NCBI RefSeq assembly: GCF_014529535.1
Contig: NW_023503941.1
Location: 3,284,942 to 3,348,941 of the forward strand
Origin: Bradysia coprophila
Lineage: Eukaryota; Arthropoda; Insecta; Diptera; Sciaridae
Direction: 5' to 3'
Length of the DNA stretch: 64,000 bases
Under the pieces are notes generated by a model, which was given only the letters and a program-made list of their open reading frames with translations, had not been told where the DNA came from and made no database searches. A program made the position numbers and the translations under genes. Of this stretch, positions 46,601-57,643 are shown piece after piece. Within the stretch, counting starts at the first letter, position 1. Each line of letters opens with the position of its first letter.

Positions 46601-47902
46601 TCATAAATCAAACAAATTAAATCCCAGCCATCTTATGAGTCCTACGAGCCGGCCGCTTACTTTTTTATCATCATAGAAGTGCAAAACGACATCACTGTCC
46701 ATGTTCACTGTTGGCTTGACACTCAAACACGTAAAACGTTGTTCATCCGTTGGAAACTTTATCCGAATTTCGTAAATAGTTCCAGGCCTGATACACACGG
46801 GCTTCGGAAGATTAATGCTGAATCTATTGTCAGCAAACGAAAAATCGAATTGAGTCACAATTCCTGTTGAATTGGCGATGATAGTCACGTTCATGTTCGG
46901 AATGTGCTCAATTGGAGTGGAATCGTTATTGAAAATTGGAACGATGCAAAAAAATCCTAACAACAGTCGAGTGTTGCTTGAAAACTTGGTGATTTCTTCT
47001 GATTGAATTCTGTTATAGTAGCGCAGGGTATCACCTACCAACCGATTACATAGAATAAGTCTCTCGATGTCCCAACTGAGCAAACGAGGACGCACTATGA
47101 ATATCCTTGGCTTCTCTTCCTTACCTGAAATCACTCGAAGGATCTCGGTGCGTTCATTTGTTGAGAACAGCTCGCCGTACACAGGCAACAAGAGGTTGGC
47201 AAATTCTTCGGAAGTCATGGTTCCGAACCGAATTTCGTAGAATAACCGTCCCAAGTGAGTTTGGACAATATCTCTGGTCAGACGATTTTCTTGACTGATC
47301 TGTCTGACCCAGGACATACATGCTTCAAACAGTTCCGTTTCGGAGCATGCAAGACCATCCATTTTGAGGATGTGCTCCAACACTCCGCGATTACAAACTA
47401 GAAAATTTTCAGATTTGAAAACTTTATCCGGACTGAATGCAATGAATGATTCGCACGATTTCTGCAGCTGCTTTTCTTCATAAAAGATGGCCAGGCCAAG
47501 AGCAGTAATCACAGTTTGATCTGTAATGTTGGCAGCCAATGAATTTACGCACACTCGTTGACAGTCTGCTGCATCGTACTTTCTCCCGAGATACATGACG
47601 TACGACACATGTTCCAAGCTCACATCGACCTTGTTGAAGTAGAAGAAGCGCAGGAATTCTATGAACGCTTCAGCTGGTGCGTCGACGATTTTGATGTCAC
47701 CTTCTTCCTTCAACGGACCATAAAACATCCTTTGGAATACATCACTACCGCTGGACAATAGAATTTTATGGGCTGGAACACGCTCATTACCGGACGCGAA
47801 AGTGAAATGCTCATCAGCCTTCTCAGCGTTCAAATAGAGATTTTTCCCAATTTTTGATAGAATTTCCGTTTCACTATCGACGTTGTGCTGATTAATTGAC
47901 AT
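46601..47902 (-). CDS. BTB-BACK-PHR protein, paralogue 2
   Basis: 433 aa from the ATG at 47902-47900 (MSINQHNVDSETEILSKIG). The BTB core has AHKILLSSGSDVFQRMFYG, followed by BACK and a PHR-like region (LPKPVCIRPGTIYEIRIKFP). It is clearly the tandem sister of 38258-39557, in the same orientation. The open frame continues upstream to 48070 (489 codons), but a splice-acceptor-like TTTCTCTCCAG lies immediately before this ATG. It is in the same position and phase as the acceptor of paralogue 1, so the extra 56 codons may be intron. By family it is a cullin-3 adaptor. Confidence 0.83.
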   Translation of the reverse strand: MSINQHNVDSETEILSKIGKNLYLNAEKADEHFTFASGNERVPAHKILLSSGSDVFQRMFYGPLKEEGDIKIVDAPAEAFIEFLRFFYFNKVDVSLEHVSYVMYLGRKYDAADCQRVCVNSLAANITDQTVITALGLAIFYEEKQLQKSCESFIAFSPDKVFKSENFLVCNRGVLEHILKMDGLACSETELFEACMSWVRQISQENRLTRDIVQTHLGRLFYEIRFGTMTSEEFANLLLPVYGELFSTNERTEILRVISGKEEKPRIFIVRPRLLSWDIERLILCNRLVGDTLRYYNRIQSEEITKFSSNTRLLLGFFCIVPIFNNDSTPIEHIPNMNVTIIANSTGIVTQFDFSFADNRFSINLPKPVCIRPGTIYEIRIKFPTDEQRFTCLSVKPTVNMDSDVVLHFYDDKKVSGRLVGLIRWLGFNLFDL

Positions 47903-48070
47903 ACTGGAGAGAAATGATGTTTTCTTGATTGTTGTGGACGAATTCGTTTTCGATATGTACGAAAAGTGTTTAGCCGTTGTGTTAATAGCGAAAACAAAGC
48001 AACTTCGATAAAATTGATCTTCGACGTTTTTTGATTTACTTAAGTTACTGTCAATTGCTGTCGTACGCAA

Positions 48071-49157
48071 TTATAAAGATACTTTAAAGACAAACTATTG
48101 GATAGTGACGTCAACTGGATCCCTTTGTTTTTGAGCTCAATGAATGACAAATACGAAATAATTTTGTGCGACGTCAACTTATGTCAAAATAATATCCACG
48201 CCTTTAGAGCGGTATTAGCTTATGTCAAAGCGGGATTTCTCTGTTGTTTGTAAAGAATGAGAGTTGTACCTTTAATGATGAGTATTATCGAATCGTTGGG
48301 AGAGTGTAATTTATTTAGCCTCTCGTCATTTCAGCCATGTCGGGCTAAACAGAATTGTTCTTTCGCATGCCAATATATTTTTTCGAAAATCTTTACTAAT
48401 TCTAACCGAAAACTCCTTTAATCGCAATATTCCACCGTTTTCATTCATCTGCTGAGGCTTTTCCCCTACACAGCACAAATAAGTCTGCGAGATTCCTTTA
48501 TTTCATTTTTGTTTACATTTTCATATGTGACGGTTGGTGACGGTTGGGTTTTTAGATTCTGAAAGAACGGGTTAAGACAACTCTGAGTTGATCACGAAGG
48601 CGGTGACACACAAAATTACGTCAACGGCTACGAAGTTTATATTAAAAAGGCAACTTAACAAAAACAATCCGAATTTTTCTAAGAAATATTTTCTTCAAGT
48701 TGATTTTACACACAATCTGTACTGAGTGCGTTTATCGATTTCGGTGTCTCCCGCCTCCGTGGTTGTCTTAACCAAAGTTCTGAAAGACACCAAATTTTAT
48801 AAACAAATAGTGTCAGAAATCAACTTGAAGAAAATATTTTTCTCGAAAATTCAGAATTTTGTTTTTGTTAAGTTCCATTTTACATATAAACATCGCAGCC
48901 GTTGACGCAATTGAGTGTCACCGCCCTCGTGATCAACTCAGAGTTGTCTTAACCTGTTCTTTCAAAACCTTGGTGTTGCGAAAGGTCCATGACCGAGCCT
49001 AAATTCAAATCTTTAATCAACATCAGACGATTGCATTCGCCATTTTTGTAGTACTATTCGAAGTTCAACGTCGACGTCATTAACCGTGTGATTAAATAAG
49101 GCAGTTTTGACATAGCGTACAGAAGTGTAACATCGTATTTGCCGTTCTAAGTTTTTA
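48071..49157. other. Intergenic with two MITE relatives
   Basis: At 48552-48775 and 48810-48978 lie two incomplete members of the family described at 34572. They share TTGATTTTACACACAATCTG or its inverse and GTTGATCACGAAGGCGGTGA or its inverse. Otherwise no gene recognised. Confidence 0.65.
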
Positions 49158-50361
49158 GACCCGTACGAAGTACTGGGGTCTTATAGGTTTACACATACGT
49201 TTGTAACACGTCGAATTGGACTCCCTGAGTAAGGGGAAACCTATTGTGGTTAGCCAGAGATGCCAAATCAGTGAAAAAAAATGTCCGTCTGTCCGTCTGT
49301 CTGTCTGCACGATAACTTGTGTAAAACGCATCCGATTTTGAAATTTTTTTTTTCCGTTTGGTAATGTCAAAAGACAGGCTAAGTTCGAAGATGAGTGATT
49401 TTGGATCGACCCCTCCCGAGCTGTGGTCCAATAAGTGCTTTACGGTTTTTCGAAGATATCTCCGGACATTTAAACGTTAAACTTGTAAGTGATACGTCAA
49501 ATAAAAGGTATTTACAATACCGATCGACAAAAAAAAAGTTTATGGAAATCGGATGACCGACTCGTGAGTTAGACCCCTTGGTGTGGAACAGGCACAGGGC
49601 GGCAAGCAGTTTTTGCTTGTAGGTCGGCCACATTTGAACATATTTCGTCTGTTTTAGCTTTATTAGATAGGTATTGACCGTACCAATCAGGGAAATTTTT
49701 TTTTATGAAATTATGTTCTCCGGAGCGTGAGCTAGGTCTCTTGGAGTGAGCTCTTATCTGGCTACTCGGCCGTACAGTGAACGTGGAGTATTTTGACAAT
49801 ATCTCGAGTAAATTTTGACCGAATTTCATGAATTTTTTTTTGTTTGAAAGGTATTAACGAATGTAAAGCGTCGGTACTATTTCCGGTCTCCTAACAAAAT
49901 GGCTGCCGGCGGCCATATTGGATTTTAGTAAAATAGAAATATCTTGGGAAAAATGGTACTTAGAGAGTTTCTGTTAACATGGAAATAATGTGTTAAGTGT
50001 GAGGGGTTTCAGGGATTCCATATATGGACATCTATATATACCTATATACAGCTATATTGAGCTATATACAGGCATATAGAGCTATATAATAGCATATATT
50101 CCTCTGTGAAATGTTTATTTATAGGAAAATATAGGTAAATATAGCGATATATAGCTGTTTAAATAGGAATTTATGAAAGTTGACTTCTTACGGGGCTGTC
50201 TATATTGCCTCCGGCAATTTATTTGTATATGCTAACAAGGCAAAGAAAGATAATGTAAGTGATTTTAAAGGGCGAATAGCTTTTCAGTAGAGAATGAAGT
50301 AAAAGAAATGAAGAGTTTCACAGTAAAGGCTTTTGATACGAATAGGTGTTTCGTACGGGTC
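49158..50361. mobile_element. Non-autonomous element with GACCCGTACGAA ends
   Basis: GACCCGTACGAA at 49158 is repeated inverted (TTCGTACGGGTC) at 50350-50361. The interior includes a GTCT/GTCC run (49284-49307), modules such as GACATAAAAGG-like 'AAAGGTATT' blocks and AAAATGGCTGCCGGCGGCCAT, and a TATATAGCTATA-rich tract (about 50030-50150). Several modules are shared with 30320-31060 and with the nested foldback at 5172-7768. No coding. Confidence 0.6.
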
Positions 50362-50990
50362 GGCGTTAGCTATGTTTCATTTGCATTTTATGCATTTTTT
50401 TTCTAAATTGTTTCAAGTAAATAACTGACTCCGTTTGGTATCGATTTTATTGTCATTTCCTAGACCGTAAATTTCGTGAGTAACACGTAATCCATCTTTG
50501 AAAGTGTCTTGCTAATTAGATTTTGATTTTAGATTCAGTTGTAGGATTGTCAACGTTTTCTTATAAGAAGGCGAGTTTGGAATTGACGTGAATGATATGA
50601 GTAAGGATTTTATTCTAAATCTGAATTCAAGATTTACATAGATTTAATGTTCGATCTGACCAGTTTATGTTTTTTTGTCTACGTTCTTTAGAGATACCAT
50701 CGGTGTGGAGGTTATGTTTATTTGATTACGTAAGACGATAGTGGAAGTCACTAGTCGTAAGTTTTTTTAATTTGATAAACCGAAGTTGAATTAGGATTTA
50801 ATTCTGTTCTTTGTTTATTTACTCTTGTGAATTATAGCCTTTAAGGAGCTTTTCATCAATAATTGAAATGAATTTTGGATTACCGCCGATAGTTTCATTG
50901 AAAATCCTTGTTGCTGAAAATCAATAGTCAAACTTCCGCCTCAACGTCGTCTCGTCGTAACACTTGGTCTTAACCTGGTATTTCAGAACA
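50362..50990. other. Intergenic, nothing recognised
   Basis: AT-rich, no gene. A scrap of the 34572-type MITE end (TCTTAACCTGG) occurs near 50968. Confidence 0.45.
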
Positions 50991-50999
50991 ATTGTGTGT

Positions 51000-52575
51000 A
51001 TTTCACATATTGCGTGATAAGGTCATAACGGATATCACCATATATGCAATAGCTCTGTTCGTTCGGCCAGTCAAAGTTCGTGGAACAAACATATGCATGT
51101 TATGCATTGACGTAGGAGGTCAGGATCAGGAATGCTGAGTTTAAGCGTGGCGCAGTTATAATTTCTCCGGTTCGGTATAACTAAAGTTTATTCTCAAGCT
51201 TAATTGAAGTTTTTTGGTGCAGTCCTGTCAGTCAATGAAACTATAAAAGTAGCCAAACAATGAAAGTGTTCGAATGTGTATGTTTAGCGAATTGTAACAG
51301 CAAATGAAACCAAAACTGTCAATTTGAAATATTTTTATTTTACGAATTTTATTATCACAGTTTGCAGATAGGTCTAAGTAAAATTAAATTTCAAAATTCG
51401 ATCTGCGATTCTATCACACAAAGGAGGAGAAAAGTAAGATATCCAATTCTCCATATACATTCCACATGCTCTGTCAGTGTTACGATTTTTTCGTAAGTAT
51501 TAGTGTGGCCTCTCAGTCGTCCGTTTTCATTCCGTTTCGCCTCCGTGTACGTGACAGTTGTCATTTTAAACAAAATGTGCTCAATTGTATGAAATGCCGA
51601 CTGTCATGGAGGCAAAACGGAATGAAAACGGACGACTGTGAATCTAGACGTCCAATCGTTGAAAATGTCAAGGCTGTAAATTTTGGGGAGGTCACGCAGA
51701 TCGTCTTTTTATTGGATACGCGGTAGCACACCGTTTCTGATGATTTTACATGTACCAAAAGTCACCAAATCATCACGGCGACGAGAAAGACTAGAATCGT
51801 CACAGGAGGTGAATTTTTGTATGAACTCCACCATTTTATCGTCAACTATCATGCGTCACCCACGTATCTGCGTGACCTTCCCAAAGTTAACAGCTTTGAA
51901 AAATGTGACTTCTTCATTTTCTCGAAATTGCGAGAAACTCAATCCTATCATCTCACTCCAATCTAGTTTTCAACGTCTACTCTTAAGTAACCCTCTTTTA
52001 CGTTAACAATTGACTTCTTGCGAAACATTTCTCCGATTTCCTTCAAAGTCTTACCCTTGGTCTCTGGTAAATGCAACGCTTAATGTTATACCGGATGCCA
52101 GTCCGCGTGCGTTAGCTGGATACATTTCGCCCAGTAGCGTAAACGGGATCGTTAGTAAACCTGTAGCGTGAATAAAGATTTTACTTCGATGAAATGTCTC
52201 AAGTCAGACATGAATTCACGCCGTAAGTGCGCTAAAAATTCAAAATGGAAAGTATAACGCAGCGCTAAGTCGTGCTTCCATTCGGAAGCCTAAAATTCCA
52301 AGGCGCACTTACGGCATCAATTGAATCTTTTTATGAAGACCGATGGAACAGGGAAGGCGGAAAGGGATTGGTCAATATTCGGTAATTATTCACTCACCGA
52401 TAGTACTGCACAGGACAAATAATAAGATTAACGTGACTGGAATCCATGTCAGTGTGTCCGCGTAGTACTTCGTATAAATCATCAAACTGAACATGCAGAC
52501 AGCCATGGAAAAACCGGATAACATAGTGGGAATGCGTCGACCCACCGAATCCAACACGAACATAATGCCAAAGGT
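51000..52575 (-). pseudogene. Truncated duplicate of the sugar-transporter 3' region
   Basis: This is a diverged copy of 61330-63310. The C-terminal exon (51963-52155) has lost about 120 bp. It joins TCTCTGGTA directly to AATGCAACGC, so the frame is destroyed. The preceding exon survives from about 52399 to 52575 (VLDSVGRRIPTMLSGFSMA; CSTIG) and then stops abruptly at CCAAAGGTGG. Upstream exons are absent. It keeps the MITEs at 51511-51639 and about 51670-51900 but lacks the hAT-type MITE found in the intact gene. Confidence 0.85.
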
Positions 52576-52705
52576 GGAAATTTTCGAAACTGTCAAATGA
52601 AGTTAGAACTTTTTCTATTCAAAATCGCGACTGCTGTCTGCTGCATCTGTCAATGAAAACTAGGAGCAAAACTCGTTTTCAATGCCTCGTTTGTTTTGAG
52701 CATAA
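52576..52705. repeat. Inverted duplicate of the copy F flank (left of Harbinger)
   Basis: AAATTTTCGAAACTGTCAAA onward matches the inverse of about 34860-34990 and ends at the TAA (52703-52705) target of the Harbinger element. Confidence 0.8.
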
Positions 52706-52919
52706 AGTCATCTTCATGTCGCTTGTGTATTTACATGAGTAGCTGTTACTTGTGTAATTGCATAAGAAACCAAAGCAACGATAAAAACTGAAATGTTGCC
52801 AGATGAGAATTATATTTGAAAATTTGCTAAGTTGGCTTAGTCGAACAAATTGTTTGTGTCGTGAAATTGAGAAGAAATAATTATTGATCGTGACAAATAT
52901 TAAATTTATATATGTAAAA

Positions 52920-54349
52920 ATGGATGAAATTAGTGAACAGGAAGAACTACTGTCGTATATTGAATTCCTTCAAGTAGCAAGTGAATTTGTTGCGATTGAA
53001 GAATCCAGCGACACCGACGAATTTGTAAACGAATCTGAAGATACAGCCAATGATAATCTTGAAGACGACGACGACATCTCAATTAACATAATGCAATGCA
53101 TCATCAATTTAATCGACCTGGAATACATTTTGCAAGCTGATAATCCAGAGGTACGACGCAAAGGAGAAAAAAGATGGGGTATACATCCCCTGAATCAAAT
53201 GCGACGTGAGCAAGGGCATTTCGAAAACCTTTTTAAGGAGATGTTGTCTCACGACCAAATAAAGTTTTTCAACTTTACGAGAATGACACCCGAAAGATTT
53301 CAGCATTTGTTCGAACTGGTTGAAACCAAGATCACGAAAACTTCTCCTAATGCGATTCCACCTATGTGTAGACTTTTGCTGACCTTACGGTATATTTCTG
53401 ATGTTTAAAATCAATTCGGTGAAAGAACGTGAAAGTACTTCGATTTTATTTCAGTTTTCTTGCTACTGGCGATACGCTGACGAGTCTACATTACAATTTT
53501 CGTGTTGGGATTTCTACAGCTCACTACATAATACGTGAAACTTGCGATGCATTGTGGGATGTTCTACAACCAACTTATTTGAAATTCCCCGAAGAGGAAG
53601 ACTGGATCCGAATCGAGAAACAGTTTCGTGAAAAATTGAATCTTCCGAATTGTGTCGGTGCATTGGACGGAAAATTAATCGAAATATTTGCTCCTTCACA
53701 TTCCGGATCTATATACTTCAACTACAGCAAATATTTCAGCACAAATTTGCTAGCGGTATGCGATGCTCTAAAGAGTTTCATCTACGTTGACATTGGCAGC
53801 TACGGTCAGCAAACGGACGGTGGGGTGCTATTCCATTCTACTTTCGGCAAAAGGCTGGACATGAAAAAATTGAATTTTCCACAATCATCGTTCCTACCCC
53901 ACACATCCGTCGCCTTTCCATTTTTTTTCGTCGCCGACAGTGCTTTTCCTTTGAAAGAGAATCTACTAACTCCGTATGCAGGCCGTCAATTGGATTTATC
54001 AGATGAGGAGGCAAATTTCAATAAAGAACAGAGCAGTGCCCGAAAAATTATTGAAAATGCATTTGCTATTTTGGTGCGACGATGGCAAATATTTAAAGGA
54101 CCGATTGAGATGCATCCGGACAATATAGATAAAATTCTGAAGGCCACAATCGTTCTGCACAATTACATAAAATCCTTTGACGACCCAGCAGCAATCCGGT
54201 ACATGCGCGAAGACAGATGCAAATATTCCTCGAATGAGTCGCTTCGAAGCTTTTACGAATCGGGTCTCCAGCTGGCCGCTGCTGACTCAAGTGAATACGC
54301 TAGTGCCGCCAGAAATACGTATGCAAATTATCTCAAGAATGTTTTGTGA
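52920..54349 (+). CDS. Harbinger DDE transposase (DDE_Tnp_4 type)
   Basis: Exons 52920-53389 and 53455-54349 (65-bp intron; LTLR joined to FLATGDTLTSLHYNF), 454 aa. The start MDEISEQEE has the context AAAATGG; an upstream in-frame ATG at 52884 is weaker. The N-terminus is acidic. The nuclease domain spans roughly residues 230-430. The presumed catalytic acids are Asp in GALDGK, Asp in VADSAFPLKENLLTPY, and Glu in KIIENAFAILVRRW, with GSYGQQTDGGVL also conserved. It should cut and rejoin the TIRs together with the MADF partner encoded on the other strand. Confidence 0.92.
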
Positions 54350-54661
54350 AAGCCGTTCCGTTGTTAACTATTCAGTTTTTTGTTTACATTTTTTAAGCGA
54401 TAGATTCATGTTCCATCTAGGGCATTTTTCACTGTCGTGGTATAAATAGATCTCTCTTGTCAGATTTCATGCTATTTTATTTACCCATATTATCAGAACT
54501 ATTTACAAAATATGAAATCATTGTTTACCTTTTTGACTGGCCCATATGATCAGAACTATTTACAAATGTGAAATCATTGTTTACTTTTTTGGCATCATTC
54601 GATGTTTTTTGAAACAAACCCTTGACTACTCGTACTGGATTTGAATTATCAAATAAAAATA
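54350..54661. other. Convergent 3' region inside the transposon
   Basis: AT-rich DNA between the two stop codons with polyadenylation-like AAATAA/AATAAA on both strands (for example near 54651-54658). Confidence 0.5.
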
Positions 54662-56121
54662 TTATGGCACGTATTGCTCGACAAGATCTAAAATTTCACG
54701 TTCCAATTTTGGAAGTCGCTCCTTCGGAACGGATGGCAATCTTGTTCCCAAATATGATAGAAACGGACCATGGGGTGACTTCTGTGCCTTGTCAGTGACT
54801 TTGTTGGTAATTGCCGTCAAGCAACTTTCCATTCTTTGACGAATTTCGTCAATTCGTTTCTCATTTTTGGACGCTGAAGCTGATGTCAACTGGGCAACTC
54901 GGGCGATATTTGGAGCGATAGTTGAGCTTCTCGCTGATTGACTTGAACGGATTGTAGTTGCTGCTGAGGATGCTGCAGGATGTTGCGTTGAAGTTGTTGT
55001 GTTTTTTTGGATTGATGATGATTGCTGTCGCTGGGAAGAGTTGGGGACATCGTTAGACGTCATCTGAATCTATCAAGGAAATTAAAGCGTTTAAAAGTTA
55101 ACTTTCTCCGATCGGAAGTCTGAAAAATATATTTACTCTGGGACGGTTAACTGTTCGTGCAATTACGATTTCACCAGTCTTTGGGTCGTAGCAGCGTGAG
55201 GCATACGGTGGCACTGTAATGTTTCCAATCGATGAACTGGTACCTGGATGAGGTGACATATAGCTGTCCATGTCCACAACATTGGCATCCACAATTTGTT
55301 CGACATTTTCAGATGATTGTTGTGCTGCAGTATCACCAATGTTGGTATCATTTCTATCATCCCGTGATATAGTACGCAGTACAACTGAAGATTGATGATG
55401 ATGGAATGTTGACTCGTTTCGAGAATATTCCGAGGCAATCCGTTCATGGCAGTTAAAAATATTCCCGTCTGTTTGCTGTTGATCGATATCGCTCTGCTCA
55501 TGCTGCGTTGTTTCAAGCTGTACGCACGTATTCAGACCATCATCGGTAGCTAGGCCTCCAAGTTCATCCACACCGATTCCTGCTTCAATCTCGATCTCAA
55601 CAGCATTCGAATCACCACCATTCGTTTCTTCGGTACCAAATTCATTTAGCATTTCAGTGTCATCGTCATTTTCATCAAATTTATCATTTGTGTACGTCCT
55701 AAAACATGAATTGAAATAGCGTACAATTGCAAAACGAATGGCACCCTACAACACGTACGATCTTGGTTGAATAAACGAATCCAGAAAATTCAGGCGCTCG
55801 TAGAAGACCCAATTTCTTGAAACTGCAGTTTTATAACGTCTTTTCAATTCACTGCTTCGTTTTTCGCGAGAATATTTCTGGCGGAGCGAGGCGTATCTCT
55901 TTTTGGCATTGTCAACTAGAATTTACATAGTTTTATTAAAATCTCTGCTGTTATTTACCATAACAAACAATACCAGTCATTCTGCTTTGATTAGCGATGT
56001 TTTGCCATACTTCCTCTTTCTTCCTTGTATTTTTGAACTCCTTCATCGACTTATCGTAAATTATTCTGTTGTTTTGAATCAAATTTATGAACAAGTCGGT
56101 AGTTGCTTCCATTCCTTCCAT
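54662..56121 (-). CDS. Harbinger MADF/Myb-like accessory protein
   Basis: Four exons on the reverse strand: 56121-55974, 55915-55759, 55698-55137, 55069-54662. The introns are 58, 60 and 67 bp, all GT-AG and in phase, giving 424 aa. The N-terminal about 100 residues form a MADF-type DNA-binding domain (LFINLIQNNRIIYDK; VWQNIANQS; AKKRYASLRQKYSRE; NWVFYERLNFLDSFI). The middle is acidic and Q/N/S-rich (residues about 110-290). The C-terminus contains a helical segment (ERLPKLEREILDLVEQYV). By family this protein brings the transposase to the nucleus and TIRs. An alternative reading as three separate small ORFs is unlikely given the splice agreement. Confidence 0.85.
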
Positions 56122-56322
56122 TTTTCACAAACAAATTCAAAACTGATTTTGAAGTTTAAAATTAAATATCGACGCACGAGTAGATTGACAAAAATGTGTA
56201 ACGATGAACGATAACAAAAAAAAATTTCAATCAGGTAACACTAAAACATTCAAATATAGTGCTTATGTAATTACATAAGCGCCGGCTTCACATGTAAATA
56301 CACAAGTGTCATGAAGATGACT

Positions 56323-56661
56323 TAAGGGCCAATGGAAGTTACACAAACAAAAAATTCAAATAGTCAACCATAATGCGACATCACCTAATATCAAAGTAAA
56401 TTCCATGTATGAAAGGTATAATCTGCCACTCGGGCAATTTTCACATTTTAGGCCGGTTCGTTCTAATTCAATTGTCAGAATGTATTGCCCAATCGGCACA
56501 ATGCGTCAAATAAAAGGCACTCAGACACAGAGGATGTTAAATAATCATCATTCTATTTCTTGCGATTTATTTATTCATTTTTTTCCTGAAAACTAAGCTC
56601 GAATTTCAAGTAAGTGTAGCCGGTGGTCGATATACGTGTGAATTTGCGGTAGCTGTTCGAA
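56323..56661. repeat. 3' flank of copy G, inverted relative of the F flank
   Basis: Continues the sequence interrupted by the Harbinger element and matches inverted 34281-34880, without the MITE. Polyadenylation signal of G (minus) near 56564-56577. Confidence 0.8.
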
Positions 56662-57576
56662 TTAGCATGAGCATTCGAGTCCAAGACTGCTCAATGAACC
56701 TTGAAGGGTGGCAAGAACTTCGTTCAAAGGTTGAAGGCTGACAAGAGCGTCTTGTACGCTATCGATGATGCTATCAGCAAGGGAGTTGACTTCAGCGAGA
56801 AGATCGCTAACAACACTGGAAAGTTGATCTAAAAGTCCGTCCAAAACATTAACGAGAACCTCCTTGTTCACATTTTGGAGCTGGGCCAATAAAGCAGCCA
56901 AGGTTTCGTCAACGATTTGGATGACCGATCGGAGGGCCAATTGGAGTTCAGCAAGTGCTTGGTCAACGGCAGCGCTGACTTGGCTTAGTAGTTCGGCAAC
57001 GGCTGCTACGACTGTGGCAAGAAGGTCTTGTATGGCACAAAGGAGGTTGCTGAGGAGACCGTCGAGTTGGGCAACGAGGTCATCGACAGCACCATTGACG
57101 TTGTCAAGGATTCCTCCAACAGCGGCAACAACATCGTTAAGAGTGGTTCCAACATTGCCAACGAGACCACCAACAACGTCGGTAAGTCCACCGCAACCAC
57201 AGAGTGGAGTGAGTCCTTGGATTTGGGCAACGATTTGATCCAAAGCGGCGTTGATAGCAGCAAGCAATTGCTGGACAACGGCAACAAGGTTTTCAACGAC
57301 ACCGTTAAGTTGGGCGAGTACTCCTTGTACGCTGGCAACGATTCCATTAAGAGCGCATGACAAATTGCCGACAACATCGGTACTTGAGATAACGACATTG
57401 TTAACTGATCCTAAAGCACCTCCGAGTGTTTTGCCAAAGTTCAAGTTACCCAAAAGTGGAGTAGCACTGATGGTCTGCAAACAAAAAATTTATCAAATTT
57501 TACCCATTTTTGTACGATGGAAATGTGAACTTACGCCAGCAACGGCAAGAACAGCCAAACAGACGATAAGTTTCAT
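56662..57576 (-). CDS. Secreted acidic helix-repeat protein, diverged copy G
   Basis: Exon 1 57576-57535 (MKLIVCLAVLAVAG), exon 2 57474-56662, 60-bp intron ending TTTGCAG; 284 aa. Central segments (LTPLCGCGG through LALRSVIQIVDETLAALL) are the same as in A-F. The N-terminal mature part (NLNFGKTLGGALGSV) and the C-terminal quarter differ (NVNKEVLVNVLDGLLDQL for NSALGCALGGLFDQL; VNSLADS for VNCLADN; SLQPLNE for SLQATLNE). Two of eight cysteines are missing together. It is the outgroup member and shows what escaped homogenisation. TATA box at 57643-57636. Confidence 0.86.
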
Positions 57577-57635
57577 GGTTACGAGCGGTTACAATTGACG
57601 AAGCAAACTGATGAACATCGAACAGTGTCGCCGGC

Positions 57636-57643
57636 CTTATATA
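57636..57643 (-). promoter_or_regulatory. TATA box of copy G
   Basis: TATATAAG with the same downstream spacing to TCAGTT and ATG as in A-F. Upstream sequence keeps similarity to the other promoters to about 57945 and then diverges. Confidence 0.78.

Larger units (their letters stand above)
52706..56322. mobile_element. Intact PIF/Harbinger transposon
   Basis: 3,617 bp with 32-bp TIRs (AGTCATCTTCATG...CTTGTGTATTTACATG, two mismatches between ends). It is flanked by TAA at 52703-52705 and 56323-56325, the 3-bp TWA-type target duplication of this superfamily. The paralogous sequence near 34880-34890 shows the empty site GAGCATAAGGGCC. It encodes both expected proteins, convergently transcribed, without disabling mutations, so it may be autonomous. 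Confidence 0.93.

Noticed and set aside
51466-52006. Plus-strand ORFs (86 and 107 codons), with relatives at 61789-62425
   Set aside because: They run through MITE inverted repeats downstream of the transporter gene and carry no domain.
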